From Gigaspora margarita (Eukaryota > Glomeromycota > Glomeromycetes > Diversisporales > Gigasporaceae), in the NCBI GenBank assembly GCA_009809945.1, contig WTPW01000761.1, positions 213,954-277,953 of the forward strand: a stretch of DNA of 64,000 nucleotides, read 5' to 3'. Under the pieces are notes generated by a model, which was given only the letters and a program-made list of their open reading frames with translations, made no database searches and had not been told where the DNA came from. Position numbers and translations under genes: made by a program. This document shows, one piece after another, positions 33,890 to 44,695 of the stretch (position 1 is the first letter of the stretch; every line of letters begins with the position of its first letter).

Positions 33890-35110
33890 TACCAATATAA
33901 ATAAATAAAATTAAAATAAATTAAATAAAAAAATTAAAATAAATTTAAAAAAAAATAACATTAAAAAAAATTATTAAATAAAAAAAATTAAAATAAATTA
34001 AAAAAAAATAACATTAAAAAAAATTGCAACATAACATACATATTTAAATAAAAAGTAAATATATAATTTAAAAATAAGTTAATACATGGAGGGAGGTCAA
34101 TAGAAAACAGGCAAATATTTTTTAAGTAAAAGTTTTTTAAACTTTAGATCAAAATATCTTAACAATTATCAAACCAAAGCTAATAAAACTTTTTTTATTC
34201 TAAATCTATATAGTTATAAAATTAAAATAAAAAAATTTTTATTAAATTTGATTTAATAATTGCTAAGATATTTTAATTCAAAGTTTTAAAAAAAGCTAAT
34301 AAAAACAATTTGCCTGTTTTCTATTGACTTCACCCCACATAATAAATAAAATTAAATAATTTAAAAATAAAATAAATAAAAAAAAGTAAAAAAAAATAAA
34401 AATGAAAAAATAATAAATTATAAAAAAAAAGAAAAAATATAATAAAATAAAAAAAATCAAAAAATATTAAAAATAAAATAAAATAAAATAGAATAAATAA
34501 AAAAATTAAAAAGGAATTAAATAAAAATTAAAAAAATTAACAATAAAAAATGAAAAAAATTTAAAAAAATTTTTAAATAAAAAAAAAATTATATAAAAAA
34601 ATAATTTTAAAAAATAAAATAAAAAATAAAGAATGAAAAAAAAATTAAAATAATAAATAAAAAATAAATAAAAATAAGTAAAAAATTAAAAAAAGTAAAA
34701 AATAAAGAAAAAAAATTTAGAAAATTAAAAACATTAAAAAAAAAGTTTAATTAAAAAATAATGTTAAAAAAGTTTAGTAAAAAAAATTAAAAAATAATAG
34801 TAAAAAAAAATTAAAAAAATTAAAAAAAAATCAAAAATAAAAAAATATTGAAAAAAATTAAAATCTTAAAATAAAAAAACATTAAAAAAATAAGAATAAA
34901 AAAAAATAAAAAAATAAAAAATAAAAAAAATAAATAATATTAAAAAAAAAACATTAAATAAGTAAATAATAAATAAAAATAACATTTAAAATTTTTAAAA
35001 AAAATTTATATTTTACGTGTTTGTTTTTATTATTTTAGTTTTTATTTTAGTTTTTTTTATTTATTCTATTTATTTATTTTATTTAAATCATTTTTTAAAT
35101 TTTTAAATTA
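33890..35110. repeat. A-rich low-complexity block
   Basis: About 1.1 kb made almost wholly of AAAATAAAT-type strings on the plus strand, followed by a T-rich ~80 bp. Almost no G or C outside the foldback element inside it. Confidence 0.8.
34085..34340. mobile_element. 256-bp MITE inside the A-rich block
   Basis: The ends share GTCAATAGAAAACAGGCAAA in inverted orientation, extending to TCTTAACAATTATCAAA versus its complement. The outer bases are ATGGAGGGAG and CACCCCACAT. Confidence 0.65.
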
Positions 35111-35632
35111 TTTATTAAAGATGTACATATGTTTAATTTTACTTTTATTTTTAGTATAATTTTTTTATAAATTTTAATCAATTTATACAAGTCTTGATCA
35201 AAAAGATTCAACTATTGAGCATATACAAGGTAACTATTTTTGTAATATGCATATATACAATAGTGGGAATAATTCTGGTTTATGAAATATGAGCTGAGAC
35301 ATTTGTTGTTTTCTGCTTATTTTCAAAATAAAAATTTTGTTTCAAAAAAAAGGGAGGTAGCTTATTTTTGGAAATTACAGTATTGTTATTTCCAAACTTA
35401 TGCTAAAAATATGCAAATTAAACCTTTACATGTATAATTTTAATATAGAAATAAGCAATTTAAAAATTTAACCTTTTTAATAATTTTTTAAAAAAATATG
35501 CAAATGTAAATCTTACTTCATTTAATTTGTCTATGTTGGCGATGCATTCTCTGATCTGACCTATCTATAAATATTTTGGGGTCCTATATCCCATCTTGGT
35601 TTGTACACAATTGCACTAATGTACGTATGCAA
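35111..35632. other. Intergenic, no gene seen
   Basis: AT-rich, no supported feature. Confidence 0.45.
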
Positions 35633-35634
35633 TA

Positions 35635-35804
35635 CAGTATAACTCTGCACTAGTCATATTCGCATTAGTCACAATTTCGCTAGTCACCTCAATTCTTTTA
35701 TTTAACTATATACACTATATAAATTCTTGCTCGCATTAGTCACCATCTCGCAATGGCACATAGAATATCTGATTTTGGCATGTAACTATTGCAAGGTTAT
35801 ACTG
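35635..35804. mobile_element. pogo/Tigger-type MITE, 170 bp
   Basis: CAGTATAAC at the left is inverted as GTTATACTG at the right, flanked by TA on both sides (35633-35634 and 35805-35806). Internal GCATTAGTCAC occurs twice. This is the canonical pattern for short Tc1/mariner-pogo derivatives. Confidence 0.7.
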
Positions 35805-35806
35805 TA

Positions 35807-36930
35807 CAAAATTATTCAATAAAGTTTGATATCTAGTATGATTGGCTAGATGTATCAATTAACAATGTGTCACATGCACGCAATCATTTTCTATTAGTAT
35901 ATATGTGCATCCATCCCCTAATATTATAAATAATGACCATATACCATATGCGAATGCCCTCTTTATGAGATCTGATTGGCTATCACTTCATGACTGGAAT
36001 TTGTGACAGTTTATGACTAATTGACTAATATTAACTAGTGTTAGAGTTAGAAACCAAAATTATGAGCAAAATATTTTTTATTAGTGCTTCATAGGCAAAC
36101 CTTAAGGGTAAGGTGAACATAGATCAATTTTCATATGATTTATGTGGTACAACAAAATTTTATATAGAAAGCGAAAATATGTTTCTAATAAAACTTTTTA
36201 GAATTATAGCAAATATTCCCCAAAATTTTGTGATATATAATTTAAAGTTTCTCATTTGTTATAGTAAAATTTTAAACCCTATATAATTCAAAAAAAAAAC
36301 ACCTTTTGTACGTATATTGATAAACAAAAAATTTAGGTGAACCCAAATTTCCTTAGGTCGCACAAAAATTTATTTGGATATTAACTAAAATTTGGATAAA
36401 ATTTGGGTAAAAAATTTAAATATAGACTGATATTGGATAATATTTAGATAAAATTTTAAATGTTTGGATATAAATTATTTAAAAAAAATTCCTATTTTTT
36501 GTCAGAAAACTACTACTGACCAATCAAATAACCCAATTTTCGTGTAATCGGGACAAGCGAAAATTTTATTTCAATTCCGAAACTTCCCGACAGACACGCA
36601 CCACAATTCCTAAAGCTTCCAATCAGACTTTATCTAAAATTTTAGGCCCACGATTTTCCGGGTCCCAAATACTTTATTTTATTGGTAAATCACATGAAAC
36701 AGAAAATTCATTAAAAATTTGGCCAAAATTTGGAAAAATTTGGAAAATTTTGGAAAATTTTGGATCCAAATTTTGCAGGTCCCTTGGTCTAATCTTGTTG
36801 TTTCCAAAAATTGGTAACGCGACAAAAACGTGGTATAAGCCACAAGATCAGGTGCAACGTTACACTAACGTAACACGATCAGGCAAACTCAAAACAGACG
36901 TTCGTTTTTGACAAAAATCGCAAAAAATAT
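35807..36930. other. Intergenic, no gene seen
   Basis: Contains a ~100-bp run of TTGGATAAAATTTGGG-type degenerate repeats (36340-36480) and a short TTTGGAAAA run near 36740. No supported frame. Confidence 0.45.
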
Positions 36931-36934
36931 GTAT

Positions 36935-37050
36935 AGGAAACCACCTTTAGCGCTCTAACAAAAAAATTTTCTTGTTAATTTTACTATAACTCCAATCTTT
37001 GTACAAGCTCTAACCCTAATGCTGTAAAGTTATCGCTTCTGTGTTACCGA
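36935..37050. repeat. Dispersed repeat (family at 14.9 and 41.6 kb)
   Basis: GAAACCACCTTTAGCGCTCT followed by an AAAAAATTTT block and CTCTAACCCTAAT. Same family as 14880-15010. Confidence 0.5.
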
Positions 37051-37497
37051 TAATTTTTGTCGTTGGGGTAATTATCACGTTCACCCTACCCTTACAGTAA
37101 AGTAGAAAAATTTTTTATTTAATTTTGTCGATCAGATTTTCTTTGCGCTACATAGTGATAGTAGTTGATCTTCGAAAAAATCAACTTTAGTTAGTTGATA
37201 TAAAAGTTGAGGTCCTTCGGTCCATTTATGGCCGGTGATCTACCGGATAAAAGTGTTATTCTTCATTTTGTATGAAGTATGACCGACATATAATCAGTAC
37301 TTTAACCACATGCAACCAAGACTCTTAATTGTCTAGTATGTTATAAAATTGCACATGAACACCTTATAATCAACTTTGTGATCCATAAAAATTAATAATT
37401 ATTCGATAAAAAAAACTTGATGATATGCACTATAACAAAATAAAAGGTTCATAATTGACTATCTAAAGGTTGTTTTAACTAATAATATTTTTTAATG

Positions 37498-37571
37498 TCA
37501 AGACCGATGATCCTTCGGTCCATCCTAAAATGATCTGATCCTCGGATGGACTGAAGGACCATCGGTCAAGA
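37498..37571. repeat. Hairpin with ~27-bp arms
   Basis: CCGATGATCCTTCGGTCCAT pairs with ATGGACTGAAGGACCATCGG around a ~18-bp loop containing GATCTGATCC. A decayed related string (GAGGTCCTTCGGTCCATTTA) lies at about 37210. Confidence 0.7.
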
Positions 37572-37613
37572 CCGGACTGATTAACACACTAGCTGTGCGC
37601 TAAGTAACGAAGC

Positions 37614-38235
37614 ATTGGGGTGGTAACTCAACTAGTAAATCAAAACTATGTCAGCAGTATTAGTAATTTTACTATGATCAGATTTTTCATGTTACACAAA
37701 GATCAATTTAATCAATTTAATTGTTATACCATCGCTATATTTCATTATTTACATATTTATTAAAATTAATTACTTTAAAACGACGCAACTTGATGAAAAC
37801 TCAACGAATTACTTTGAAATTTTCATAAGTAACTTATTAAATATTGGAGAATAAAGTTACGCTTTCGGATTTTCTATTAACATATAAATTTGAACGTTCA
37901 TCTTATAAATAATTTAAATTTCATTAGTTAAAGTGAAAAAAAATAAAAAAAATTAGATCTTAACCGTACAAGTCGAAACTTTAATAGAATTTTTGCGAAA
38001 AATCGAGCGTAACTTTTTAGTGATGACTTTTGCGAAGAGCTTTCAGTTAAAAGAAATTAGAAAAAGAAGTGTGATATCAAGATGCATCTTTAAAATTTTG
38101 TGCGTTATTTATTAATTAAATATATATCAATATGATATTTAATCGATTATTTTAATTTCACTGATTAAAATCTGATCATAGTAAAATTGCTAATATTGCT
38201 GACATAGTTTTGATTTACTAGTTGAGTTACCACCC
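37614..38235. mobile_element. Non-autonomous TIR element with 9-bp target duplication
   Basis: Ends GGGTGGTAACTCAACTAGTA and the next ~45 bp are inverted with only two or three mismatches. Exact TAACGAAGC is present at 37605-37613 and 38236-38244. Four extra bases separate the left duplication from the matching TIR. The 9-bp duplication suggests the Mutator-like group. The interior is AT-rich and lacks a transposase. Confidence 0.8.
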
Positions 38236-38341
38236 TAACGAAGCTCAAAACAAAAACCTAGTGAAAGATTTTTTTTATTATACTTATGCTTTTTTTTTTT
38301 TAATGATGATAAAAATTTAACATTCAATTAAAAAGGTTTGT

Positions 38342-38479
38342 ATGTGGTATGGTTTTATTTTGCAAACAGTAGTTGATGACGCCTTCATGAATACATTCAT
38401 GATAGAGTGTTTTAAAAGCACATTAACCCTGGAAATTATTGAAATCGCCAATTCGGATGTTAGTTCAAATGAAAACTGA
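38342..38479 (+). other. Possible short coding remnant, unrecognised
   Basis: A 45-codon open stretch from ATG 38342 reading TVVDDAFMNTFMIECF, TLTLEIIEIANSDVSS, then TGA. A second frame continues HYTLQEKEEWQAQKK. The composition is more gene-like than nearby DNA. It could be a relic exon; no family is recognised. Confidence 0.2.
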
Positions 38480-39048
38480 CATTACACTTTGCAAGAAAAA
38501 GAGGAGTGGCAGGCTCAAAAGAAGTAATTTATTATGTACAAGACGATTTAGTGCGTTCTACTGGAAATGTAAAAATTGTTAAAGTTTTTAATCATGCGAA
38601 TTTTTTACTGTTGTCCTTTTTTTTTTTATTGATTATGCCATTTTTTTTTATTTAAATTATACGATTTTTTTTATTTAAATCATAAAGCAGTTTTTTTAAT
38701 AACTGGAATTTACGCAAATTTATGTTTTTTTTTTAATTTTATATAAAATTTTATGTAAATTTTTATCACTTATTATTTTTGCAAATGAACTTTTACGATA
38801 TAAGTAATATTAATAATGGTCGTATAATTTTTATCCCTTGGTCATATAAATTTATCTTTTTAATTTTTCACCGATTGAGAATTAAAGTACGTCGTTTCAA
38901 AATTTATGACTTAGGTCAATTTGAACATCTCATCTCTACAATAACCTTAAAAGGTGTTGAAAATTTCAAATAAAACAAATATATCTTAATTTCATAACAT
39001 TGGAATAACATTTCTAATAAATTATTTGTTCAAAACTAAAAAGAGTTT
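38480..39048. other. 3' flank of the dehydrogenase gene
   Basis: T-rich sequence and a 64-codon + frame (38779-38973) without recognisable content. It should include the 3' untranslated region of the minus-strand gene. Confidence 0.4.
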
Positions 39049-41227
39049 TTAAAGTTTGGCTCCAGCAAACTGTGCAATCTTCAGAGATTGCCTAATACCC
39101 AAGTCGAGCATAATTTCTTCTGATCCACCAGGAATTATGAAAGCGCGTACTTCACGACTTAAACGTTCAATCTTTTCACCTTGGCTGAATAATCAAAAAA
39201 TGAATAAATTTATACATGGATTCAACAAAAAGGCAAGTTTAAGATAAATTTTATTTACACACCCGCCACGCGAATATGACAAACCACCAAAAATTTGGCT
39301 GGCTTCTCGAGCACAAAATTCAAATGTCTTTGTTGCTTGCACTTTCAATAATGCAATTGGACCGCTGAGTCTTATCATTGCATCTTCTTCCATAAATCTT
39401 GTTTGGTAAAGTATAGTTTCCAACCAGGCATGAGTAGCTTCAATTTCTCGAGCCATATGAGCTAGTTTGCTACGAATAACAGGCTGTTCAATAAGTTTTT
39501 TGTTGAATGTCTTTCGTTTATTTGCGTATTTCATAGCATCCTCATAACATACACGAGCAAATCGATTGGCTTGAATTATAAGCCCCAATCGTTCTTGATT
39601 GAAGTTATTCATGATACACTAATTTTATGGAATTAATAATAATAATTATTATGCGACATGAACATTATAGCCTTAAATTTGTAAAATGAATAGATAATTA
39701 TTATAAAAAAAAAAAACCTTGAATCCGCTATTTTCCTTTCCAATAAGATTACTTTTTGGAACTTTTACATCCTCAAATCTGATATAAGCGGTACCTGAAG
39801 CCCATAAACCTGAACATTGCATTTGATAGGACTTAACACCTGGCATCGATCTCTCAATCAAAAGAAGAGAGATTCCACCCATTCCTGGACCTCCTGTGCG
39901 AACAGCAGTAGTGAAATAGTTTGCAAATACACCATTTGTGATCCATTTTTTTTCTCCGTTAACTATGTAATAATTACCATCGTCCGTAAGTTTGGCTTCA
40001 GTTCTAATATTGGCGACGTCAGATCCAGCATATGGCTCTGTAATAGCTAGACAAATATTTTTTATTCCTGCATAACATTCTGGAGCAACTCTTTGTTTGA
40101 GTTCATCAGACCCGAATTTGATGATGGGTGGAAGACTGATACCCAAGCCTATATTAGCAAAAAAAAATTAAAAAAATAAAACATTAGTAAGCAATTCTGA
40201 GTCCATATTAGAGTTAACACCTCTATCCGGATAGAGGTATTAACTCTAGTCCATATAAAACTTTGTTATTATTGTTTTATTTTTTAACTTACTGCCAACT
40301 AAACCCCACAGAATACCTCCTGATCCACAACGAGCCAATTCATCTAGAATGATAAATACATGGAAATAGTCAAATTCTTCTGGCTTGACACCACCAAAAA
40401 GAGGATACGGTGCATACCTAAATATTTGCGTTATCAAAATGTAAAATTATAAATTTGACGATTAATATTATATTAGATTTGGTAGTTTTAAGAACAGTGA
40501 ATCCGTTGATATCTTCATGATCATCACTTCATAAGATTAATAGTTCGGCCTAAGTTAGGATTATTGTTAGGTTAGGGTGATAATATATTTTGGCCAACTT
40601 TGTTAATGTTAGTAAATAAATGACGTGATTGAATGATTTCACATGATGTGATTATCACTGGGTTCATTGTTCCCTAAGATTGTGAGAACGTATAGAAATA
40701 GTTCCTTACTTTGATGGCCAAGGTGAACCACAAATTCCAGGTAAAATACCAGCTTTTCCAGCTTTTATAAAGAGTTTCCTTGGAATTTTCTTGGCTTCAT
40801 CCCATTCAAAAGTGTAAGGCATGATCTCTTTTTCCACTAATTGGCGCATAGCAGCGCGTAAACGATAATGCGAATCATTATAATACGGGCTATAAAAACC
40901 TTGATACCAGTATGGATCACCTTGTGGTACGAAATCTCCGAACGGACTCTCAGCTCCAGCTACCTCTTCTTTTTCACTCTCGGCTTGAGCAGAGCCAATT
41001 TCACCAATAAGTAATTGGGGCGAATATTTTTTCAGCACTTCTAATGAATGAAAGTTATCAAATTGTTTTGTTGCGTCCGAACCAGCGACCTTGAGTAAAA
41101 CCTTTTTTCCACCAGGATGTTTGTTCAAAAAGTTAGTTACATCATAAACTTTATTATGAATAATGATCCAGATTAAATTTTCTGTATTATGTTGAACAAC
41201 TTCATCAACTGTAAAAGATCTAATCAT
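39049..41227 (-). CDS. Cytochrome b5/acyl-CoA dehydrogenase fusion
   Basis: Five exons join in frame to 521 residues: 40710-41227, 40293-40417, 39718-40148, 39263-39618, 39049-39184. Residues 1-80 are a cytochrome b5 heme domain (KHPGG with ligand His37; NFHS with His60). A ~35-residue linker leads to a FAD acyl-CoA dehydrogenase domain. This has LAITEPYAGSD (248-258), KKWITNG for flavin contact, QIFGGLSYSRGGQGEKIERL and a C-terminal PGGSEEIM (495-502). The family oxidises acyl-CoA to trans-2-enoyl-CoA; the fused b5 may act in electron transfer. The substrate is unknown. Where the MCAD-type catalytic Glu would sit (EGT) there is Pro495, so the base may lie elsewhere. The third donor (GTTTTT) is weak, yet frame and homology support it. 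The third exon's frame starts cleanly after ATATAG. No damage was seen. Confidence 0.9.
40209..40248. mobile_element. 40-bp palindromic insertion with 8-bp duplication, in intron 2
   Basis: TAGAGTTAACACCTCTATCC and its reverse complement abut with a single mismatch, and GTCCATAT flanks both sides exactly (40201-40208 and 40249-40256). It reads as two terminal inverted repeats joined without an interior, as from an hAT-like (8-bp duplication) element. It lies between exons 2 and 3 of the dehydrogenase and does not touch splice sites. Confidence 0.7.
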
Positions 41228-41639
41228 GGTGGCAATCTAATGTGAGATTTTAAACGACCAAGTCTTCAAGTTAAAAAAAAAAAAAAAAGATAATTTATAT
41301 TTGAAACCATGCAACGTTCTTGTTGTGCAATGAACAAGTGTCAAACGATGATTTTCCTGAACCATAACCTAAATGTAGGGATCGTTGTATATTGCCCACC
41401 CCAATTACACATGTCGTTCCGAAATGGCATCTTCATTGTATTTTGTTAATAATGTATTTCCTACATACGAAATCATTTTTTTTATAAAATCTACAGAGAT
41501 CTACAACTTTACATAAAAATTACAAATCACACCACTGGTGTTCAACACCACTATTATTTTTATTATGAGCTGCAGTGCAACGTGAAAATCAGGTGTAACG
41601 CAAATTTTTTAGATATTTTTTAAAAAATGACTATAACAT
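41228..41639. other. 5' flank of the dehydrogenase gene
   Basis: A 17-base A-run at 41272-41288 lies just upstream of the ATG on the minus strand (a T-run in gene sense). No TATA box is evident. No other feature. Confidence 0.4.
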
Positions 41640-41780
41640 TTATGAAATCATTTTTGAGGCTCTAAAAAAAAATTCCTCGTGAAATTTTGATATAACCTAT
41701 GCCCCTGCTCCATCCCAGGCCTTAACCCTAACCCTAATATTAATCGAAATTTACTTTTTGTTTTTATTTTGATTTGCTGC
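41640..41780. repeat. Dispersed repeat with CCCTAA motif
   Basis: Contains GAGGCTCTAAAAAAAAATTC, CTGCTCCATCCCAGGCC and TTAACCCTAACCCTAATATT. Best match to 14880-15010. Confidence 0.5.
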
Positions 41781-41954
41781 TACACGAATTTCATATTACT
41801 GGTGTTGAACACCACAGGTGCGATATATAGTTTTTGAAAAATTATATATGTTAATTATTTAATATAGAATTTATGTAAAATCTATTTAAACTTATATAAA
41901 AATAATTTGAAAAAAATTTATGCAAATATTATATATTTATGAATTTATGTATTA

Positions 41955-42335
41955 GGCCACGAAAAGTTTACTTTTCGTTTTGTATACCTGGTGTTTCAAA
42001 ATTCCGGTTGGCGGGTCGTTTTTTATTTTTTTTTATTTATTTTTATTTTTTTATTTAAAAAAAAAAATTGTTTTACATGGCCTAAATTAATTCATGTTCA
42101 CATCTAAGGTCACGCAAGTTAATTCGTTGGTTTGCATAACATGGAATCAGAAAATTTTGTCTTCTTTTTATTGGGTCTATCGGGTACAGTAATTACGGAA
42201 AATTAAGTTCATCATCGGGTGACACCGGAGAAAAAATTAAATGGCAAAAACGGATAGGAATTTAAAAAAAAAAAATTTTTTTTGGAAAAATTGGGTCGCG
42301 AATTATGCAAAACGAAAAATTAACTTTGCGTGGCC
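41955..42335. mobile_element. PIF/Harbinger-like MITE, 381 bp
   Basis: The GGCCACGAAAAGTT left end is inverted as AACTTTGCGTGGCC at the right; the stem extends through CGTTTTG and GGGTCG. TTA flanks both ends (41952-41954 and 42336-42338), the 3-bp TWA duplication typical of PIF/Harbinger. No coding sequence. Confidence 0.7.
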
Positions 42336-42339
42336 TTAT

Positions 42340-42620
42340 AGTTGACTTTTATATGCTATAAATATCTAAATAACTTTTTTACATAAATTTTATATATTAA
42401 TAAAATTTTATATATTATACAGTAATTATAATTATATAACTTTTATATATCAGAAAATTTAGATAAAAATTTTATATAAATGTTATATATTAATAAATTT
42501 TACATATATAATTATATAACTTTTATATATCATAAAATTTGATAAAATTTATATAAATGTTATATATTAATAAATTATATAGATATAATTATGTAACCTT
42601 TTAATTTAAATAAATTTTTA
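42340..42620. repeat. AT tandem repeat, ~95-bp unit, three copies
   Basis: Copies of ATTATATAACTTTTATATAT / CA(G/T)AAAATTTAGATAAAA / TTTATATAAATGTTATATAT. Confidence 0.6.
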
Positions 42621-42629
42621 TATAAATCT

Positions 42630-42760
42630 CAAAATTTTACTAGAATAAATCTGTTGTATTCCTAATTAAAAATGCACCTCTCGTAATTTTACTCCAACCC
42701 AACTCTAATTCTAACCCTAACTTTAATTATAACTTTTATTTTCATTCTAAATTTTACTTA
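42630..42760. repeat. Dispersed repeat shared with 10560-10750
   Basis: CTCAAAATTTTACTAGAATA, CTGTTGTATTCCTAAT, AATGCACCTCTCG, followed by CTAATTCTAACCCTAAC. Confidence 0.55.
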
Positions 42761-43805
42761 TTTGGCTACTTAACACATTTTTATATTTTAAATTTTCGTT
42801 ACTTAACTGTTAAATAAAATTATATTTATGATATGTAAGTCTACATTGGGTTTATAGATCTATGTAAAATTTTTAAATATAATTTATGTAAAATTCTATA
42901 TAGCTTTATGTAAAATGTACTTGCTGATATTGTTAAGAATCCACTTAATTTTGTTCCGTCTTGGGACACTAAGAAATCTTCCCCAGCATCGCTCGCGTAC
43001 TACAGTACAAAATTCTTTCCATTCGTTAATGTTAGGTTAGGGTCTATGCTAATGTTAGAGTTTAGAGTTTTAATAGTAAAATCGTCAAGGAAATCTTTTG
43101 TTAATGCGCCGAAGGTGAATTCTATGCAGATTTTGAGCTATAGCTATTTTTGACAAAGCGAACATTTGTTTTGGACCTTCCTGACCGTGTTACGTTACAT
43201 CAAAATGTTATTCGTTATTGGATAGTTTTCGTGTGATCGAAAATTTTGTTAGTATTTTGGATGTGATAAACACATCATGACAGCATTTGTTTACAAGAAT
43301 TAAACAGACTTGCCGAAAATATATCCTTAACTCTAAACTAACTCTAACTCAGGCCGAATGATTATCATGTGATATTGTGATGATCGCTGGGACGGATAGT
43401 TCTTGGACAGTGCAAATCATGTGAATAGACAGTTAGGGTTAGTGGTTTGGCAATAATAATATCATGTGAATTTGGTCTGTTCATACTGTCCGTAAGAACT
43501 GTCCGTAGATTTGGCGTTAATTCATCTCAATTTATGGTTGAGCACTATTAACAATGATGCTGCTAAGCCTAACACGTTGACGTGCTATCTAGAGTTTTCA
43601 TAATTCTAACCCCCTTAACACGCATACGTGCTAACTCGTTAAAGTGTTATGAGATTTTACAAAAAAGGTGAGATTATATGTTGGTCATCAAGTTTTCACG
43701 GATTTTGAATGAATTATACAAAAATGGAAATGAAAGTTATCATACTAAATAAATACAAATGTGGGAGGGTAAACTAATAGGGAAATTCGAATCTCTAATA
43801 TCACA
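42761..43805. other. Intergenic, no gene seen
   Basis: Mixed composition with two GTTAGGGTTAG-like strings and no supported frame. Confidence 0.45.
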
Positions 43806-43809
43806 AATT

Positions 43810-44050
43810 CGAACAGTATGAATCTAATCATAAACAGCTAATTGATTTGTTAAAAAAATCATGATCGTCATGCAGTATAGCATAAAGAAACGAACACAAT
43901 TGGACAATTGGACAATCAGGTAATGAATATCATTTGTTCCAGTTGTCCAATTGCCAACACTAGTACCGTCAATTGATCGATGTCAAATTCATGAGTTCAT
44001 GCACATATATGTAGACTAGCCAATCAGATCTCATAAATCATTTTATAATT
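43810..44050. repeat. Dispersed repeat shared with 14650-14830
   Basis: Same block order as the 14.7-kb copy. The extra central part contains an inverted pair, ACACAATTGGACAATTGGAC and CAGTTGTCCAATTG, perhaps a small insertion. Confidence 0.55.
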
Positions 44051-44695
44051 AGGAGGGATAAGAACTGACTAGATATCATCTCTATCTCCTAATCAGAGTT
44101 CGTCCGTTTAACCGTTTTTTATTGGTTATCTGTGATTTGGCATCCTGTATGAATGTTAAATATGTACGCACGTGCACGGTAATTATGGTATTCTCCATAT
44201 TGTGACATTCTCGATCGTTCTGCAACTATTACGATATTTATTTTCCTGATTAATTTCATAATGCATGTAGTTGTGATATCCAGTTACAAAAATAATACGC
44301 ACGTATGTACATAAATGAAATTAAAAAAGTGTAGTGTTTGTAGTCGATCATTATTTATCGGCTAGGCTAAATTCGATTTTTATAAATCGGTTTAGCCGGC
44401 TATGCTCAAGCCGATGACTATATCATAAACTAATTATCATATATTCAAATTTGTTAAAAAAATTGTTTTTCGAATATTATTATTTCCGTGATTGTCAAGT
44501 ATGTAATTATTGCAATTATCATCATTTATTCGTAATCGATCCATGAATTAATACTCAATATGTAAGCTCTTTCCTCCTTTTTTACGCATGGTTATCATGA
44601 TAACCACTGTAAACACAGCACAACACTAGACTGCCTATCATTCGCTTTGGAGTCTTGGTAATTGTTTTTTTTTTCTTTTGTTGGTTTCTTTTTCT
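44051..44695. other. Intergenic with one hairpin
   Basis: A hairpin around 44355-44415 pairs ATCGGCTAGGCTAAATTCGA with the related TCGGTTTAGCCGGCTATG. Otherwise no supported feature. Confidence 0.4.
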
